37,077 bases of DNA from an uncultured Bacteroidales bacterium (GTDB lineage Bacteria; Bacteroidota; Bacteroidia; Bacteroidales; WCHB1-69). Below the pieces are notes generated by a model. The model saw only the letters and a program-made list of their open reading frames with translations. It searched no databases and was not told the origin of the DNA. The position numbers and the translations under genes were made by a program. The stretch spans positions 1 through 37,077 of the forward strand of contig CAJODA010000017.1 of NCBI GenBank assembly GCA_905233745.1, in the 5' to 3' direction. Positions 34,027 through 37,077 of this stretch are shown here, one piece after another. Position 1 is the first letter of the stretch, and each line of letters opens with the position of its first letter.

Positions 34027-34422
34027 ATGGAAAAGATTAAATCTTTGGCTGATCTCAAGAAAAAAAGAGAGGAGCTGCAATCTAAAATCGAGTTGCGCGA
34101 AGAAGGCGACAACGTAGAAAACTTGGTTCAAATCAAGGTTGCTATGGCCACCTGCGGTATCGCATCCGGTGCAAAGCAGACGATGGAGGCCATCATTGAC
34201 GAGTGCAAGGCACAAAACGTCAAGGCGGTGGTTTCCCAAACCGGCTGCATGGGCTACTGTTATGCAGAACCCACCGTGGAAGTTAAGAAACCTGGTCAGG
34301 ATCCCATCGTATTCGGTCATGTTGACACGAAGAAGGGTCACGACTTGGTCACCAAGTACATCATGGGTGGTGAAATCCTCGAGGGTGTTATCCCTGTAAA
34401 CTACGAAAAAATCGACAAATAA
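34027..34422 (+). CDS. [2Fe-2S] ferredoxin-domain subunit of an electron-bifurcating hydrogenase (HndB-like)
   Basis: This 131-residue protein has an N-terminal helix (MEKIKSLADLKKKREEL) then a thioredoxin-fold [2Fe-2S] ferredoxin domain, with cysteines in ATCGIASGA and SQTGCMGYC. It matches the small subunit HndB of NAD(P)-linked [FeFe]-hydrogenases, thought to relay electrons between flavin and iron-sulfur subunits. It is the first gene of the operon, 18 bases before hydB, and both are read as one unit. Confidence 0.85.
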   Translation: MEKIKSLADLKKKREELQSKIELREEGDNVENLVQIKVAMATCGIASGAKQTMEAIIDECKAQNVKAVVSQTGCMGYCYAEPTVEVKKPGQDPIVFGHVDTKKGHDLVTKYIMGGEILEGVIPVNYEKIDK

Positions 34423-34440
34423 AAAACAAGGAGGTCTCCA

Positions 34441-36220
34441 ATGGCAAATTACAAATATCACATATTGCTTTGCGGTGGTACCGGCTGTACCGCTTCCGAA
34501 AGCCCCAAGATTAAAGAAAATTTCATCCAATTACTGGCTGAAAAGAACCTCACCGACGACGTGCAAGTGGTCACCACCGGCTGTTTCGGTTTCTGTGAGA
34601 AGGGCCCCATCGTCAAGATTCTGCCCGACAACACGTTCTACACACAGGTGAAACCCGAGGACTGCCGCGAGATTATCGACGAGCACATCATCAAAGGCAG
34701 AAAGGTTCAGCGTTTGCTTTACGAAAACCCTGAGGACAACAAGCACATTTCCGACTCCAAACACATGGGTTTCTACAAGAAACAGATGCGTATCGCGTTA
34801 CGTAACTGCGGTTTCATCGATCCTGAAAACATCGATGAATACATTGCACGTGACGGTTACAAGGCATTGGCTTCCGTTCTGGAACAGAACGACCCCAAAG
34901 CCACCATCGACCTCATCAAGAAATCCGGTCTCCGCGGCCGTGGCGGTGCCGGTTTCCCCACAGGTTTGAAATGGGAACTCTGCGCCAAGAACGCTGCTGA
35001 CCAGAAATACATCATCTGCAACGCCGACGAAGGCGACCCGGGTGCATTCATGGATCGTTCCATCTTGGAAGGCGACCCGCACTCCATCATCGAGGCCATG
35101 GCCATCGGCGGTTTCTGTATCGGCGCCACCATCGGTTTGGTCTATATCCGTGCCGAATATCCGCTGGCTATCCACCGTTTGCAGATTGCCATCAACCAGG
35201 CCCGCGAATATGGCCTGCTCGGCAAAAACATCTTCGGAACAGACTTTGATTTCGACATCATCCTCCGCTACGGTGCAGGCGCATTCGTCTGCGGTGAGGA
35301 AACCGCTCTGATCCACTCCATGGAAGGTCTCCGCGGCGAACCCACCTTCAAACCGCCATTCCCTGCTGTGGAAGGCTATCTCAAAAAACCGTCCAACGTG
35401 AACAACGTGGAAACCTACGCCAACATCCCGGTTATCATCAACAAGGGTTGGGAATGGTTCTCCTCCATCGGAACGGAGAAATCCAAAGGTACGAAAGTGT
35501 TCGCTCTGGCTGGACAAATCAACAACGTCGGTTTGATCGAAGTCCCGATGGGCATCACCTTACGTGAGGTCATCTACGAAATCGGTGGCGGCATCAAGGG
35601 TGGCAAGAAGTTCAAAGCCGTGCAAACCGGTGGTCCTTCCGGCGGTTGTTTGACCGAGAAGTTCCTCGACACCCCGATTGACTATGACAACCTAGTGGCA
35701 GCCGGCTCCATGATGGGCTCCGGCGGTATGATTGTCATGGACGAAACCTCCTGTATGGTTTCCGTGGCCAAGTTCTACCTCGACTTCACCGTGGAAGAGT
35801 CCTGCGGCAAGTGTCGGCAACAAGCGTCTGTGCGAAATCCTTGACAAGATCACCAAGGGCCAAGGCACCATGGAAGACCTTGACAAGCTCCGCAACCTGG
35901 CACATGTCATCAAAGACACCGCCCTTTGCGGTCTCGGCCAAACCTCCCCGAACCCGGTGTTGTCCACCATCGACAACTTCTGGGACGAGTATGTGGCACA
36001 CGTGGTTGACAAAAAATGTCCTGCCGGCCAGTGCAAGGCCCTGAAACAATATGTCATCGATCCTGAACTCTGTAAGGGTTGTACAGCTTGCGCACGCAAC
36101 TGCCCGGTCGGTGCCATCAAGGGTACGGTGAAGATGCCGCACGAAATCAACCAAGATCTCTGTATCAAGTGCGGTACCTGTATTGAAAAATGTAAGTTTA
36201 ACGCAATTAGTATTAAATAG
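34441..36220 (+). CDS. NuoF-like flavoprotein subunit of bifurcating [FeFe]-hydrogenase (HydB), frameshifted
   Basis: This is the NADH/FMN-binding subunit. Parts in order: a thioredoxin-fold [2Fe-2S] domain (CGGTGC, TGCFGFC), an FMN/NADH domain (GRGGAGFPTGLKW, CNADEGDPGAFMDR), the SLBB region, the NuoF-type [4Fe-4S] motif, and a C-terminal pair of [4Fe-4S] ferredoxin motifs (CKGCTACARNCP, CIKCGTCIEKC). The frame breaks at 35814/35815: the ESCGKC motif is followed by GNKRLCEIL instead of TPCR[IV]GNKRLCEIL. Fourteen bases are missing; restoring them gives 598 codons including the stop, the family's normal length. Left as is, the first frame ends at 35844, losing the ferredoxin tail. This is either a real mutation or a sequence error. 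Confidence 0.88.
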
Positions 36221-36235
36221 TAAAAGGGTATTAAT

Positions 36236-37077
36236 ATGGATATGATAAAATTAACAATAGACAATAGAGAAGTTGAAGTACCGAAAGGTACCACTATTCT
36301 TAAAGCCGCTCAAGGCATGGGTATCGATATTCCTACCCTTTGTCACTTTGAGCTGAACAATCTGGGCGTGCACAACAAACCCGGCGGATGCCGTATTTGT
36401 GTGGTGGAAGTAGCCGGCCGTCGTAACCTGGCTCCCGCTTGTGTCACCGAATGTATGCCCGACATGGTGGTGAAAACCAATTCCATGCGCGTCATCAACG
36501 CCCGTAGAACCGTTCTCGAGCTGATCCTCTCCGACCACCCGGCAGACTGTCTGCAGTGCGCCAAGAACGGCAATTGCGAGTTGCAGACCTTGCCGTGCGT
36601 TTCGGCATCCGCAAGAACCCGTTCATCGGACCAGAGCACGAGCAATCTTCCTACCAACTGGAGGTTTCCCCGTCCATCATCCGCGACATGAACAAGTGCG
36701 TCATGTGCCGTCGTTGCGAGACGATGTGTAACGAGATGCAGACGGTGGGCGCTCTGTCCGCCATCGAGCGTGGTTTCCCGGCAGTGGTCTCCACCGCCTT
36801 CAACCAACATCTTGATCACTCACCGTGTACCTTCTGCGGCCAGTGCGTCGCCGTATGTCCGGTGGGCGCTCTTACCGAGGTTGACCACACCGGCGCGGTT
36901 CTCCGCGCCATCGTGGATCCTACCAAGAAGACCGTCGTCCAAGTGGCTCCCGCTGTGCGTGTGGCCATCGGCGAAGAGTTCGGCATGGAACCCGGCACTA
37001 TCGCTACAGGCAAGCTGACCGCCGCTCTCAAGGCCCTCGGCTTCGACTATGTGTTCGACACTGACTGGTCCGCCGAC
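36236..37077 (+). CDS. [FeFe]-hydrogenase catalytic subunit (HydA), frameshifted, 3' partial
   Basis: The N-terminal half of a complex-type [FeFe]-hydrogenase: [2Fe-2S] domain (PTLCHFELN, GGCRICVVEV), His-Cys3 [4Fe-4S] motif (HPADCLQCAKNGNC), two [4Fe-4S] clusters (CVMCRRCETMC, CTFCGQCVAVCPVG) and the beginning of the H-cluster domain (VQVAPAVRVAIGEEFG). The gene is cut by the right edge. The frame shifts by one base at about 36587-36590: CELQ should continue as TLAVRFGIRK but the read frame goes TLPCVS and stops at 36691. Loss of one C in a CCC run explains it. Together with HydB it should couple ferredoxin and NADH oxidation to H2 production. Confidence 0.88.

Overview
The window looks like chromosome of a member of the Bacteroidales (Bacteroidota). 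This rests on repeated TAnnTTTG -7 promoter boxes (the Bacteroidota housekeeping consensus), a protein with a type IX secretion C-terminal sorting tail, a Rho factor with a long disordered basic/acidic N-terminal extension, the ftsX-DUF3098-uppP-truB gene order, a single-chain PurL and an electron-bifurcating [FeFe]-hydrogenase operon. Nothing identifies a genus. No rRNA, tRNA, CRISPR array or intact mobile element was seen.

Layout. About 1-6200 is an accessory, AT-richer stretch: a DUF4143-type AAA ATPase cut by the left edge, the wreck of an ECF sigma factor, a small His/Pro-rich lipoprotein, a GC-rich double-hairpin element, an unrecognised 548-aa exported protein overlapping a small conserved-looking protein, a small XRE regulator, a PAS protein, and a four-helix-bundle protein fused to a topoisomerase-type zinc ribbon. 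About 6200-14400 is a cell-envelope block: on the minus strand ddl, two paralogous LysM glucosaminidases, a membrane-anchored LytM peptidase and an oligopeptide-binding lipoprotein; on the plus strand an EnvC-like protein with a degenerate LytM domain, then engB and a META-domain lipoprotein. About 15000-24400 is housekeeping: rho, a class-C beta-lactamase-fold hydrolase, a PHP phosphatase, a BFN/UVR protein, purL and a YitT membrane protein. At 24500-30200 an MsbA-like exporter diverges from ftsX, DUF3098, uppP, truB and a GH16 glucanase. A PASTA protein, a T9SS cargo protein and a DnaQ-type exonuclease follow, closed by a strong terminator. The right end is an hndB-hydB-hydA hydrogenase operon in which both large subunit genes carry a frameshift.

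Several genes serve one theme, peptidoglycan: precursor synthesis (Ddl), carrier recycling (UppP), cutting (glucosaminidases, LytM) and control of cutting (EnvC-like, FtsX, PASTA). The hydrogenase operon points to an anaerobic, fermentative life.

I found no wholly new multi-gene system that I can defend. The most interesting signals are: a tandem glucosaminidase pair in which one copy has lost the catalytic glutamate; a small palindromic repeat that lies between genes once and inside a coding frame once; two separate heptanucleotide tandem repeats, one running through the ddl stop codon and one G-rich with an inverted repeat after purL; a promoter box placed against a terminator hairpin; and a 14-base loss that removes a cluster-ligand cysteine from HydB.
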